64,000 nucleotides of DNA, from positions 62,001-126,000 of the forward strand of contig CBDBQB010000033.1 of the NCBI GenBank assembly GCA_965209105.1, read 5' to 3'. Shown here piece after piece: positions 23,341-31,917 of the stretch. A program made the position numbers and the translations under genes. This DNA comes from JAAELZ01 sp965209105 (GTDB taxonomy: Bacteria; Pseudomonadota; Gammaproteobacteria; Arenicellales; Poriferihabitantaceae). Below the pieces are notes generated by a model, which searched no databases, was not told the DNA's origin, and worked only from the letters and a program-made list of their open reading frames with translations. The first letter of the stretch is position 1, and the number at the start of each line of letters is the position of its first letter.

Positions 23341-25014
23341 CTAAAACAAACCCTCAACTAAACCTTCATCGTTTATTCGGATATTATTCGCTGACGGTAC
23401 ACGCGGTAGCCCCGGCATGGTCATGATTTCTCCGCAAATAACGACCACGAATTCTGCCCCCGCGGAGAGACGCACTTCTCGAACCCCGACCACATGTCCA
23501 GTGGGTGCGCCCAACAATTGTGGATCAGTTGAAAAGCTATATTGTGTTTTAGCCATACACACGGGTAGACGCCCAAATCCATTTTTCTCGAACTGCCGAA
23601 ATTGACCTCGCACCTTTTTGTCACCAATTACATCTTCGGCGCCATATAAAGTGCGTGCAATGGTACGCACTTTTTCCCAAAGTGGCAGCGTATCATCATA
23701 CAAAGTTCTGAACTGCGCCGTGCCTGTATCGACGATCTCGGCGACTTTGATCGCCAGTTCTTCGGCGCCTGCCCCACCGTCTGCCCAATGTGTACAGTGA
23801 ATCGCGTCGACGTTGTATTGTTCGCAGTATTTCTTAATCGCAGCAATTTCAGCGTCGGTGTCGGTGGTAAATCCATTGATAGCGACCACCACGGGCACCC
23901 CAAAATTCCCCATATTGCGGATATGGCGTCCAAGATTTTCCAGCCCTTTGCTTAGCGCCTCTAAATTTTCTCCGACCAACTCATCTTTCTTTACGCCCCC
24001 ATTCATTTTCAAGGCGCGTGTTGTCGCAACAATCACCGCAGCGCTGGGGCTCAAGTTGCCTTTGCGGCATTTGATATCCATAAATTTTTCCGCGCCGAGG
24101 TCAGCGCCGAAGCCCGCTTCGGTCACCACATAGTCTGCAAGCTTAAGCGCTGTTTTTGTGGCGATCAAAGAATTACAGCCATGCGCAATATTGGCAAAGG
24201 GTCCGCCATGAATAAACACTGGATTATTTTCTAACGTCTGGACCAAGTTGGGCATAAAGGCATCTTTGAGCAGCACGGTCATCGAGCCATGCGCTTTAAT
24301 ATCGGAGGCGCGTACTGGCTCACGCTTGCGTGTGTAAGCTACAATAATATTGCCCATTCGGCGCTCTAGATCTTTTAAGTCACTGGCCAAGCAGAAAACT
24401 GCCATAACCTCTGAGGCCGCCGTGATATCAAATCCAGATTGGCGCGGGAACCCGTTGGTCACGCCACCGAGCGACAACACCATATCGCGTAAGGCACGAT
24501 CATTCATATCAAAGACTCGACCCCAGTTCACGCGACGCACATCAATTTCCGCTGCATTGTCCCAATAAATATGGTTGTCGATTAGAGCAGAAAGCAAATT
24601 ATGTGCCGCACCGATCGCATGGAAGTCTCCCGTAAAATGCAGGTTAATGTCTTCCATCGGAACGACTTGAGCATAGCCACCGCCCGCTGCCCCCCCTTTC
24701 ATACCGAAGCAAGGCCCTAAACTTGGCTCTCTTAAGCATGTTATGGTTTGCTTACCGATACGATTCAATCCATCACTTAAACCAATTGAAGTAGTGGTCT
24801 TACCCTCCCCCGCTGGGGTAGGGGAAATGGCCGTTACGAGGATTAATTTCCCATCGGCCTCGCCTTTTAGACTCTCAATAAAGTCGAGACTCACCTTCGC
24901 CTTTGTATGGCCAAACGTTAACAAAGCATCCTTAGGAATCGATAATTGATCACCAATATCGCTGATGTCTTTCATGTTCGCTTCGCGGGCGATTTCAATA
25001 TCTGTCTTAGCCAT
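23341..25014 (-). CDS. fhs: Formate-tetrahydrofolate ligase
   Basis: Catalyses ATP-dependent formation of 10-formyl-tetrahydrofolate from formate and THF, feeding formate into one-carbon metabolism or, in reverse, releasing formate with ATP gain. The 557 residues are full length. The nucleotide loop PTPAGEGKTTTSIG (about 65-78) follows LVTAISP; CLREPSLGPCFGMKGGAAGGG and the later FGADLGAEKFMDIKCR and HCTHWADGGAGAEELA are family hallmarks. Remnants of folD and soxG lie just upstream on the same strand, and the formate dehydrogenase genes are divergent beyond them, forming a formate/C1 locus. Confidence 0.96.
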   Translation of the reverse strand: MAKTDIEIAREANMKDISDIGDQLSIPKDALLTFGHTKAKVSLDFIESLKGEADGKLILVTAISPTPAGEGKTTTSIGLSDGLNRIGKQTITCLREPSLGPCFGMKGGAAGGGYAQVVPMEDINLHFTGDFHAIGAAHNLLSALIDNHIYWDNAAEIDVRRVNWGRVFDMNDRALRDMVLSLGGVTNGFPRQSGFDITAASEVMAVFCLASDLKDLERRMGNIIVAYTRKREPVRASDIKAHGSMTVLLKDAFMPNLVQTLENNPVFIHGGPFANIAHGCNSLIATKTALKLADYVVTEAGFGADLGAEKFMDIKCRKGNLSPSAAVIVATTRALKMNGGVKKDELVGENLEALSKGLENLGRHIRNMGNFGVPVVVAINGFTTDTDAEIAAIKKYCEQYNVDAIHCTHWADGGAGAEELAIKVAEIVDTGTAQFRTLYDDTLPLWEKVRTIARTLYGAEDVIGDKKVRGQFRQFEKNGFGRLPVCMAKTQYSFSTDPQLLGAPTGHVVGVREVRLSAGAEFVVVICGEIMTMPGLPRVPSANNIRINDEGLVEGLF

Positions 25015-25131
25015 TTTTTAAAGCCTTAAAATATAATAATAGACTTGCCATGCAGAACATGACGGCGGTATTTGAATCTGAAAATCAGATTTAAAACTAC
25101 GGTAAATGAATAGCTTGATATTAATTTCCGA

Positions 25132-25245
25132 CTATTGGGGCGTCCAACCCGCTGCTTTAAGTTCTACGACAGCAGTTTTAACCGTGACCAAGATATTCGC
25201 ACTGACCTTTTTTCCATCGATCAATTTGTTTTTCATTGTCGTCAT
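25132..25245 (-). pseudogene. folD: N-terminal remnant of FolD (methylene-THF dehydrogenase/cyclohydrolase)
   Basis: Starting 7 bp after the soxG-like stop, 37 codons read MTTMKNKLIDGKKVSANILV, then KTAVVELKAAGWTPQ before a TAG. This is the start of FolD (IDGK..A..I...V...V..L...G.TP). The catalytic Tyr/Lys region and the NADP domain are entirely absent, so only the first helix of the gene survives. Order soxG-folD-fhs suggests a former folate-linked C1 operon; only fhs remains whole. Confidence 0.7.
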
Positions 25246-25251
25246 ATCACT

Positions 25252-25580
25252 CTACACTAAACAGTCTAATCCAATTGGCTGACCTTCCCACTCAGCCATC
25301 GCATCGAGTAAGCAAGACCACATATACTCAGCGGAAGCTGAATCTTCGAGTACATGATAGACGGGTAAATCTGCAATATCGTTTCTAATTACGACACCGT
25401 TTGTTCTCGCAACGGATGTTTGCGCAACATCACCGATGGCAAAAGCATAGTCGCGCATATAAACACCGCAGGTCTTAGCCAATTTGGCCGCTGCATATTC
25501 GCCCGTGATGGCCAACCAAGCATCGCTGTGAGCGTGCAACCCTTGCTACTAGATACATCAAAAGCCTGAACCACATTCAT
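25252..25580 (-). pseudogene. soxG: Frameshifted remnant of sarcosine oxidase gamma subunit
   Basis: The 95-codon main frame contains DAWLAITGEYAAAKLAKTC, then GDVAQTSVARTNGVVI and ASAEYMWSCLLDAMAEW. This matches the C-terminal part of heterotetrameric sarcosine oxidase gamma (pattern CAQT.LAR.....Y...V..SFAEYLW..L.DA). A preceding ATG frame (MNVVQAFDVSSSKG) joins it through a frame change, and a full gamma subunit would be about twice as long. The partner subunits B, D and A are absent from the window. The weak similarity makes the exact family moderately uncertain. Confidence 0.55.
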
Positions 25581-25677
25581 ACCAGTAATTTTTAACGTCC
25601 CTAAGCGGCGCTAATTGACATTTACCCTTCAATGATAATTCGCTAAGATCAGTGTTTTTTATGCGCGACAAAAATTA

Positions 25678-27342
25678 ATGAGCAAGCGAAAACGCAACAA
25701 ATTTTGGCGCCCCAAGGGTCGCGCATTGTCGCCTGAAGCCCAAGAAGCTATTCAAGCATTGCTAGGAGAGCTTAAGCCCCAGCGCGAACGGCTCATAGAG
25801 TATCTGCATCTTATACAAGATCAATTTCGCTGCTTGCACGTCCAGCATTTACACGCACTGGCTGAATGGCTAAACGCGCCGATGGTCGAGGTTTACGAAG
25901 TCGCAACGTTTTATCATCATTTCGACGTCGTACTCGACGGCGAGGCTCCTCCCGCCCCGATTACCGTCCGCGTGTGTGATTCGGTGAGTTGCATGTTAAC
26001 TGGCGCTGAGGACCTTAAGGATAAATTAAACGCCTCAACAGACGCTAGTGCAGTGCGCATTCAAGCGGTGCCTTGTGTAGGACGCTGCGACCAAGCGCCT
26101 GTCGCGGTAGTGGGCCAAAACCCCATTGAGCTAGCCAACGAGGATAAAGTGCTCAAAGCGCTTGCTACCAACGCTTACACCTGCCCGTCTGCCAACCCTT
26201 CGATAGACGATTATATTAAGCAAGGCGGTTATCAAATTGCCAAGGAATGTTTTGACGGTACACGACAGCGAGAAGACATTATCAAGGCCTTGGAAGATGC
26301 CAATCTACGCGGGTTAGGCGGTGCAGGCTTTCCCGCGGGACGAAAATGGCGCATCTTACAAAGCCAAGCCGCTCCTCGTTGGATCGCGGTAAATATTGAC
26401 GAAGGCGAACCCGGTACATTTAAAGACCGCTACTATTTAGAGCGTGAGGCGCATGCCTTGCTCGAAGGCGTAATCATCGCAGCTTGGGTGATTGATAGCA
26501 GCGAATGTGTTTTGTATGTGCGTGATGAATATCCCGCCATTATCGAAGCGCTATCGAAAGCAGTTGTACAGCTGCAATCATGGGCAGATTTTGAGCTTCC
26601 TAACTTTGATATCCGGCGTGGCGCAGGCGCTTATATATGCGGTGAAGAATCAGCCATGCTCGAATCGATTGAAGGCAAACGTGGCTTACCTCGCCATCGC
26701 CCGCCATATATTGCTGAGGTGGGTCTATTCGGTCACCCTACCCTAGAACACAATGCCGAGACTTTGCTTTGGGTACCCAAAATTTTGAACCAAGGCGTCG
26801 ACTGGTTTCTGAGCCATGGGCGCAATGGCAGAACAGGCTTACGCAGCTACTCTCTAAGCGGCAGAGTGAAAAAACCCGGCGTGCACCTTGCACCTGCGGG
26901 TATTAGCGTCCGCGAACTGATAGAAGAATATGGCGGTGGTATGCTCGATGGCCATGCATTTTATGGCTATTTGCCCGGCGGGGCCTCGGGCGGAATCCTA
27001 CCGGCTAGACTGGGCGACCTTCCGCTTGATTTTGATACCTTGCAAGAATACGGTTGCTTTATCGGTTCTGCCGCCGTCATCGTATTTTCAGATCAAGATC
27101 GTGCGCGTGATATTGCCTTGAATGCCATGCGTTTCTTTGCGCATGAATCCTGTGGGCAATGCACCCCTTGCCGCGCCGGAACCAAGCGCGCCGCCGAGCT
27201 AATGCAAGCGGAGCAGTGGCCCTTAGACACTCTAGAAGAACTAGCGGTGGTAATGGAAGACGCCTCAATATGCGGGCTTGGGCAAGCCGCACCCAACCCG
27301 CTTAGATGTGTGGTTAAATATTTCCCAGAGGAATTGAAATGA
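25678..27342 (+). CDS. fdsB: NAD-dependent formate dehydrogenase, fused gamma/beta (NuoE-NuoF-like) subunit
   Basis: Diaphorase part of the soluble molybdenum formate dehydrogenase, moving electrons from the catalytic subunit to NAD+. Residues 1 to about 165 are a NuoE/thioredoxin-like [2Fe-2S] domain (EVATFYHHF, then CDSVSCMLTG and CVGRCDQAP supplying the cluster cysteines). Residues from about 180 on are NuoF-like: GLRGLGGAGFPAGRKW (FMN/NAD site), GAGAYICGEESAMLESIEG and the [4Fe-4S] motif ESCGQCTPCRAGT. In many bacteria these are two genes (fdsG, fdsB); here they are one 554-residue protein. It overlaps the alpha subunit by 4 bp. Confidence 0.9.
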   Translation: MSKRKRNKFWRPKGRALSPEAQEAIQALLGELKPQRERLIEYLHLIQDQFRCLHVQHLHALAEWLNAPMVEVYEVATFYHHFDVVLDGEAPPAPITVRVCDSVSCMLTGAEDLKDKLNASTDASAVRIQAVPCVGRCDQAPVAVVGQNPIELANEDKVLKALATNAYTCPSANPSIDDYIKQGGYQIAKECFDGTRQREDIIKALEDANLRGLGGAGFPAGRKWRILQSQAAPRWIAVNIDEGEPGTFKDRYYLEREAHALLEGVIIAAWVIDSSECVLYVRDEYPAIIEALSKAVVQLQSWADFELPNFDIRRGAGAYICGEESAMLESIEGKRGLPRHRPPYIAEVGLFGHPTLEHNAETLLWVPKILNQGVDWFLSHGRNGRTGLRSYSLSGRVKKPGVHLAPAGISVRELIEEYGGGMLDGHAFYGYLPGGASGGILPARLGDLPLDFDTLQEYGCFIGSAAVIVFSDQDRARDIALNAMRFFAHESCGQCTPCRAGTKRAAELMQAEQWPLDTLEELAVVMEDASICGLGQAAPNPLRCVVKYFPEELK

Positions 27343-29813
27343 TCGAATTCACTTTAAACGATCAAGCCGTTCAGGCTGAATCTGACGAAACGATCCTAGA
27401 CGTTTGCAAGCGTCTTGAAATTGACGTCCCACACCTTTGTTATCATCCAGACCAACGCGCTGATGGAAACTGCCGAGCTTGCATGGTTGAAATTGAAGGC
27501 GAACGCGTGCTCGCGCCTTCCTGTCGGCGTTACCCAAGCGCAGAGATGGTCGTCCACACCAACAACGATCGTTCGCAAGCCGCGCAACAAGGTGTTTTAA
27601 ATCTGCTTGAGGGAACGCTTAACGCCACGCCCTATACCCAAAATGACGAGCTCCGAGATTGGCAGCAACGATCAAGCGAATCGCCTCGTCCCTCGCCCAG
27701 TAAGCGAACCGCAAACGAACACAGCGATCTTAGTCATCCCGCAATCGACTTCAATGCAGAAGCCTGTATCTTATGCACCCGCTGCGTGCGCGCCTGCCGC
27801 GAAGTGCAGGTCAATAATATTATTGGCATGGCCGGCCGAGGCAGTGAATCTCGAATTGTTTTCGACATGGAAGATCCTTTGGGTGACAGCCGTTGTGTGG
27901 GCTGCGGAGAATGCGTACAAGCCTGCCCCACAGGCGCGCTCAGCAACAAAAATGGTGTGGACCTGAAAACCCCCGATAGTGAGATCGATTCAGTCTGTCC
28001 CTACTGCGGCGTTGGCTGCCTACTGACCTTCCAAGTCAAAGATAATAAAATTATAAAAGTCAAAGGACGCGATGGGCCCGCCAATAAGAACCGCCTTTGT
28101 GTTAAGGGCCGTTATGGCTTTGACTATATCCATCATCCCGAGCGCTTAAGCAAACCGCTGATCAGGAAAGCCGGCATTCCCAAGGGTATAAACGAATACT
28201 ATGATCCGGCGAACCCTTTACTGGCGTTTCGCGAGGCGAGCTGGGAAGAAGCGCTCAGCCTTGCCGCTGATGGCCTGAAGAACTTGCGTGACAATGATGG
28301 CTCGCAGTCGCTTGCAGGCTTTGGTTCCGCCAAAGGCAGCAATGAAGAAGCTTATTTGTTTCAAAAACTGGTACGCACTGGATTCAAGAATAATAACGTC
28401 GATCATTGCACACGCTTATGTCATGCCTCAAGTGTGGTGGCTTTGTTGGAAGGTATCGGTTCGGGCGCGGTTTCCAATCAAGTCGAAGATGTCGATCATG
28501 CAGATTTAATATTGGTCATCGGTTCAAACACCACTGGCAACCACCCCGTGGCGGCGACCTTTATCAAGCAAGCACAGAAAAACGGCAAAACGCTGATCGT
28601 GATCGACCCACGGAAAATCGAACTGGCGCGCTTTGCGGATCATTTCTTACAGTTTAAATCGGATAGCGACGTCGCCCTGCTCAACGCGCTGCTTCACACC
28701 ATTATCGATGAAGATTTGGTCGACCAAACTTTTATTGATACACGTACATCAGATTATGAGCAAGTCAAACAAAACGTCGCTGATTTCTCGCCCGAAGCCA
28801 TGCAAGAAATTTGCGGCATCCCGGCGGATGATGTTCGCAGGGTTGCCCGCCTTTATGCCAACGCAAACAATGCGATCATATTCTGGGGCATGGGCGTCTC
28901 TCAACACATTCACGGCACCGATAATGTTCGGTGCTTAATCAGCTTATGCATGATTACCGGACAAATCGGTCGTCGGGGCACGGGCTTACATCCCTTGCGC
29001 GGACAAAACAATGTTCAGGGTGCTTCGGATGCCGGTCTGATTCCGATGATGCTGCCGGATTATCAGCGTGTGGATAATGATGCCGCACGCGCAAAATTTG
29101 AAGCCGCGTGGGAAACAAGCCTAGACCCCAACCCTGGGTTGACTGTAGTTGAAATCATGCACAAAATTCATGAGGACGTGATTAAGGGTATGTATATCAT
29201 GGGCGAAAACCCGGCGATGTCCGACCCTAATCTTAACCACGCCAGGGCAGCATTGGAAAAACTCGAACACCTCGTGGTGCAAGATATTTTCCTAACAGAA
29301 ACCGCCGCCTTTGCTGACGTCATATTGCCGGCAACCGCATGGCCTGAAAAATCCGGCACGGTGACCAATACGGATCGACGCGTACAAATGGGAAAACAGG
29401 CCGTGGACCCACCGGGTGATGCCAAACCCGACTTGTGGATTATTCAAGAAATCGCACGCCATATGGGGGTGGCCGGATTTGATCTGGACCTTGCCGACGT
29501 TTATGAAGAAATGCGCAGCGTAATGCCCAGCATCAAAGGCATCACTTGGCAACGACTCGAAAAAGAAGGCTCGGTCACCTACCCCTGCGACGACGAGGCA
29601 GATCCCGGACAAAGCGTCGTGTTTGTGAATGACTTCCCTACCGAAAATGGCAAAGCTCGATTGGTACCCGCGCGGCTGATTCCCGCGGACGAGCTACCCG
29701 ACAAGGAGTATCCATTTGTCTTGATGACGGGCAGACGCTTAGAGCACTGGCATACCGGCTCAATGACACGGCGCGCTAGCGTACTCAATGCGATAGAGCC
29801 CGTACGCCGGTGA
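27339..29813 (+). CDS. fdsA: Formate dehydrogenase alpha subunit, main part (frameshifted at 3' end)
   Basis: Molybdopterin subunit that oxidises formate to CO2. An N-terminal [2Fe-2S] ferredoxin domain (LCYHPDQRADGNCRACMVE, about 34-52) is followed by [4Fe-4S] motifs CILCTRCVRACREVQ and CVGCGECVQACPTGAL, the CPYCGVGC cluster motif and the Mo-bis-MGD domain. The metal-ligand segment DHCTRLCHASS uses cysteine, not selenocysteine. The frame stops at HTGSMTRRASVLNAIEPVRR, exactly where homologues continue into the C-terminal cofactor-cap domain, which is present in another frame next door. A one- or two-base change near 29800-29812 explains the break. fdhD is not nearby. Confidence 0.9.
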   Translation: MIEFTLNDQAVQAESDETILDVCKRLEIDVPHLCYHPDQRADGNCRACMVEIEGERVLAPSCRRYPSAEMVVHTNNDRSQAAQQGVLNLLEGTLNATPYTQNDELRDWQQRSSESPRPSPSKRTANEHSDLSHPAIDFNAEACILCTRCVRACREVQVNNIIGMAGRGSESRIVFDMEDPLGDSRCVGCGECVQACPTGALSNKNGVDLKTPDSEIDSVCPYCGVGCLLTFQVKDNKIIKVKGRDGPANKNRLCVKGRYGFDYIHHPERLSKPLIRKAGIPKGINEYYDPANPLLAFREASWEEALSLAADGLKNLRDNDGSQSLAGFGSAKGSNEEAYLFQKLVRTGFKNNNVDHCTRLCHASSVVALLEGIGSGAVSNQVEDVDHADLILVIGSNTTGNHPVAATFIKQAQKNGKTLIVIDPRKIELARFADHFLQFKSDSDVALLNALLHTIIDEDLVDQTFIDTRTSDYEQVKQNVADFSPEAMQEICGIPADDVRRVARLYANANNAIIFWGMGVSQHIHGTDNVRCLISLCMITGQIGRRGTGLHPLRGQNNVQGASDAGLIPMMLPDYQRVDNDAARAKFEAAWETSLDPNPGLTVVEIMHKIHEDVIKGMYIMGENPAMSDPNLNHARAALEKLEHLVVQDIFLTETAAFADVILPATAWPEKSGTVTNTDRRVQMGKQAVDPPGDAKPDLWIIQEIARHMGVAGFDLDLADVYEEMRSVMPSIKGITWQRLEKEGSVTYPCDDEADPGQSVVFVNDFPTENGKARLVPARLIPADELPDKEYPFVLMTGRRLEHWHTGSMTRRASVLNAIEPVRR

Positions 29814-30121
29814 TAGACATCCATCCAAACGATATTCAAGCATTAAACATTAGCCCCGGGCAATCCCTAGCAGTCACCTCGCGACGCGGCACCTTGAACG
29901 CTGCCGTTCGATCAAGCTCAGCGATGCAACCCGGAGAAGTATTTTTACCTTTTTGCTATGCTGAAGCGGCCGCAAACCTGCTAACCAACGAAGCCTTGGA
30001 TCCATTCGGTAAAATCCCTGAATTTAAATATTGCGCCGTCAAACTCGGACTTCGAAAAACCGCAAGCGGCGTAAATTCATACGGTGAGTTCACCATGCGC
30101 TTATTAGAGACCTCTGCATAA
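29810..30121 (+). CDS. fdsA: Formate dehydrogenase alpha subunit, separated C-terminal domain
   Basis: 103 codons from a GTG read VIDIHPNDIQALNISPGQ, then LAVTSRRGTLNAAVR and FLPFCYAEAAANLLTNEALD, the molybdopterin-dinucleotide-binding C-terminal domain that normally ends the alpha subunit. The GTG overlaps the stop of the main part as GTGA, so termination-reinitiation could in principle make the domain as a separate chain. There is no clear Shine-Dalgarno sequence in the preceding codons. The simplest reading is a frameshift mutation or a sequencing error; a split but working enzyme is the alternative. Confidence 0.8.
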   Translation: MIDIHPNDIQALNISPGQSLAVTSRRGTLNAAVRSSSAMQPGEVFLPFCYAEAAANLLTNEALDPFGKIPEFKYCAVKLGLRKTASGVNSYGEFTMRLLETSA

Positions 30122-30478
30122 ATCAGTAACGAAAGAAAAATGAGGTTAAATTTCTCTGTTTGAGGCAGGAAATGCAGCTAAAAGCAGGCTATTGGCCAGT
30201 TTCCCAACGAAAACAGTATTATGGGAAGCTGCAAAGTGTCTAGAGAACTAGGGGCATACCACTCGGCTTGTCAAAAAGGGTGGGAGGTATTCATCACAGC
30301 ACGTACTCAATTAGGCGAATTTCGCGGTGAATCGAAGTAATTAAGTACGTGTCCCTTTATTATATGACCGTCTCTTACTGGCCCAAAGCCGTCAGTCACT
30401 AATATTGGGGTTCGCTTACAATACGTGTAAAAATAGGACACATCTTTGTTCTATGAAATGTTTTTCAGAGCAATGCCT
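30122..30478. other. 357-bp non-coding stretch with left island boundary
   Basis: No gene seen. The left 180 bp show nothing recognisable. The middle holds the left palindromic element listed separately, and the right part runs to the merR stop. The formate dehydrogenase operon ends at its left edge, so the boundary of the acquired mercury island probably lies here. Confidence 0.5.
30300..30355. repeat. Palindromic REP-like element, left of mercury island
   Basis: Arms CACGTACTCAATT and AATTAAGTACGTG pair with one mismatch around a centre containing AATTAGGCGAATTTCG, and the element runs into GTCCC. The 16-bp centre recurs exactly, in inverted orientation, at the right side of the IS110-family element 5.9 kb away. 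It resembles dispersed REP-type palindromes with a GTCCC edge. Confidence 0.65.
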
Positions 30479-30907
30479 CTATAGGTATTCCGATCCATAC
30501 AAAGCTTGTGTAATTGGGCAATCAGGCTTCTCACCACGAGAACATTTTTCAGTAAGGCTGGTCAGTGTATGAGAGATTTCTTGTAAATCAGAAATTTTTG
30601 CTTCTACTTGCTTTAAGTGAGCTGTCGCTACTAAATGGACTTTGCTGCAAGTCAATTCGTCAGCGTCATCCAAGGCAATCAATGCCATTATTTCTTTGAG
30701 GCTAAAGCCGAGTTCTCGGCTGCGCCGTATGTAACTCAGACGGTTAATGTGATTTTCCTCATAAACTCGTTGGTTGCCTGCGCTACGTCCGGGTTTTGGA
30801 ATGATGCTCATACGTTCGTAATAGCGAATCGTTTCGATATTTATCTGAACGATTTTGGCGACCTGCCCAATTGAGTAGTTTTTGCTCGATGATATACTTT
30901 TCATCAT
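30479..30907 (-). CDS. merR: MerR-type mercury-responsive regulator
   Basis: Dimeric activator/repressor that bends the mer promoter when Hg(II) binds. The N-terminal winged-helix DNA-binding domain (YSIGQVAKIVQINIETIRYYE, residues 11 to about 75, with ETIRYYERMSIIPKP) is followed by the dimer helix. Three cysteines occupy the mercury-binding positions: one in ELTCSKVH (C83) and two in EKCSRGEKPDCPI. Length 142 is typical. It is divergent from merT across a 70-bp gap containing a classic MerR operator. Confidence 0.92.
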   Translation of the reverse strand: MMKSISSSKNYSIGQVAKIVQINIETIRYYERMSIIPKPGRSAGNQRVYEENHINRLSYIRRSRELGFSLKEIMALIALDDADELTCSKVHLVATAHLKQVEAKISDLQEISHTLTSLTEKCSRGEKPDCPITQALYGSEYL

Positions 30908-30917
30908 GATTTAATGC

Positions 30918-30948
30918 TTGTAGCTGTAGTAACTACAGCTATTATAAT
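30918..30948 (+). promoter_or_regulatory. MerR-controlled mer promoter with 19-bp spacer
   Basis: TTGTAG (-35) and TATAAT (-10) are separated by 19 bp, the over-long spacer that MerR-family activators untwist. The spacer is occupied by a perfect dyad, AGCTGTAG-TAA-CTACAGCT. It points towards merT, and merR starts about 10 bp to its left, so MerR would also repress itself. The -35 box is weaker than consensus. Confidence 0.85.
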
Positions 30949-30977
30949 CTAGGTGTATCAATTTAAAAGCCTAAATT

Positions 30978-31358
30978 ATGAGTGACATACCATCATCGGA
31001 CAAAAATCACAGTGGCATCCTTGCTGCGGGCGGAATAGCCAGCGCTATCGCGGCATCAGCTTGCTGTGTGCTACCTCTTGGCTTGTCAGTAATTGGTGTC
31101 GGTGGTGCATGGATGTCCAGCCTGCGGGCGCTGGAAGTATATCAACCATACTTTATGGCTTTAGCCATTGCTGCCATCGCCTATGGTTTTTATCAGGTTT
31201 ACATTAAACCCAAGAAGGCTTGCAATGATGGTGCGGCCTGTGCGCGCCCTTTACCTAATCGCTTGGTTAAAGCAGGACTCTGGTTCGGCGCTGCTATGGT
31301 GATGCTGGTGTTACTGTTTCCAGTTATTTTCCCACTGATTGAACCTTATTTGCCCTAA
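30978..31358 (+). CDS. merT: Mercuric ion transport protein MerT
   Basis: Inner-membrane Hg(II) importer that hands mercury to MerA. Three membrane segments are predicted. The first carries the paired cysteines SACCVLP (about C28-C29), and a second pair lies in the cytoplasmic loop KKACNDGAACARP. The 126 residues are slightly longer than the classic 116. It is the first gene of the rightward mer operon, about 30 bp after the MerR promoter's -10 box. Confidence 0.93.
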   Translation: MSDIPSSDKNHSGILAAGGIASAIAASACCVLPLGLSVIGVGGAWMSSLRALEVYQPYFMALAIAAIAYGFYQVYIKPKKACNDGAACARPLPNRLVKAGLWFGAAMVMLVLLFPVIFPLIEPYLP

Positions 31359-31390
31359 ATTTATTCTAAACCCAAATCTCGGAGTTAAGC

Positions 31391-31678
31391 ATGTCAAAAA
31401 TAAAATTGTTAATCGCTAGTGTGTCATTGTTGGCATCGTCATCCAGCCTTTTTGCTGCTGAAAAAATAGTCACGCTCAGTGTCGAAGATATGACTTGTAT
31501 GTCTTGCCCATACCAGGTCAAAAAGTCTCTAAAAAAAGTAGATGGCGTTATCAATGCGACCGCATCATTAAAAACCCAACAAGCGGTGGTAACGTTTGAT
31601 GACACCATCACAAATATAGCTGCTTTAACACAAGCCACTACTAATGCCGGTTATCCATCTAAGGTTATTACAGAGTAA
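31391..31678 (+). CDS. merP: Periplasmic mercury-binding protein MerP
   Basis: Periplasmic Hg(II) scavenger that passes mercury to MerT. A signal peptide (about 1-22, SVSLLASSSSLFAAE) is followed by one heavy-metal-associated domain with MTCMSCPY (the two mercury cysteines, about C36 and C39). The hydrophobic/charged pattern QVKKSLKKVDGVINATASL is typical of the fold. Length 95 is normal. A GGAG-like site precedes the ATG. Second gene of the operon. Confidence 0.93.
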   Translation: MSKIKLLIASVSLLASSSSLFAAEKIVTLSVEDMTCMSCPYQVKKSLKKVDGVINATASLKTQQAVVTFDDTITNIAALTQATTNAGYPSKVITE

Positions 31679-31684
31679 ATCAAT

Positions 31685-31906
31685 ATGAACAATCGCAAAT
31701 GGTTAACAACTGGATTGATTGGGTCTGGAGTTGCTGCGTTATGCTGTTTTACTCCTGCGCTGGTGATTTTGCTTGGAGCGATTGGTCTTTCTGCTCTGGT
31801 GGGTTATTTGGATTATGTGCTGTTTCCGGCGTTGCTGATATTTGTCTTGATTACGCTATACGCCTTATGGCGCCGCAGAAACAATCAATGTGACGTTAAA
31901 AACTAA
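31685..31906 (+). CDS. merF: Mercury transporter MerF
   Basis: A 73-residue membrane protein with two membrane helices (about 7-30 and 38-60). The vicinal cysteine pair ALCCFTP at the end of the first helix is the MerF hallmark, and a further cysteine lies near the C-terminus (NQCDVKN). It gives the operon a second import route beside MerT. It starts 6 bp after merP. Confidence 0.9.
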   Translation: MNNRKWLTTGLIGSGVAALCCFTPALVILLGAIGLSALVGYLDYVLFPALLIFVLITLYALWRRRNNQCDVKN

Positions 31907-31917
31907 AAACACTATCT

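Noticed and set aside
25615..25645. TTGACA upstream of the formate dehydrogenase operon considered as a promoter
   Set aside because: The best -10-like boxes are 13-15 bp away, outside normal spacing.
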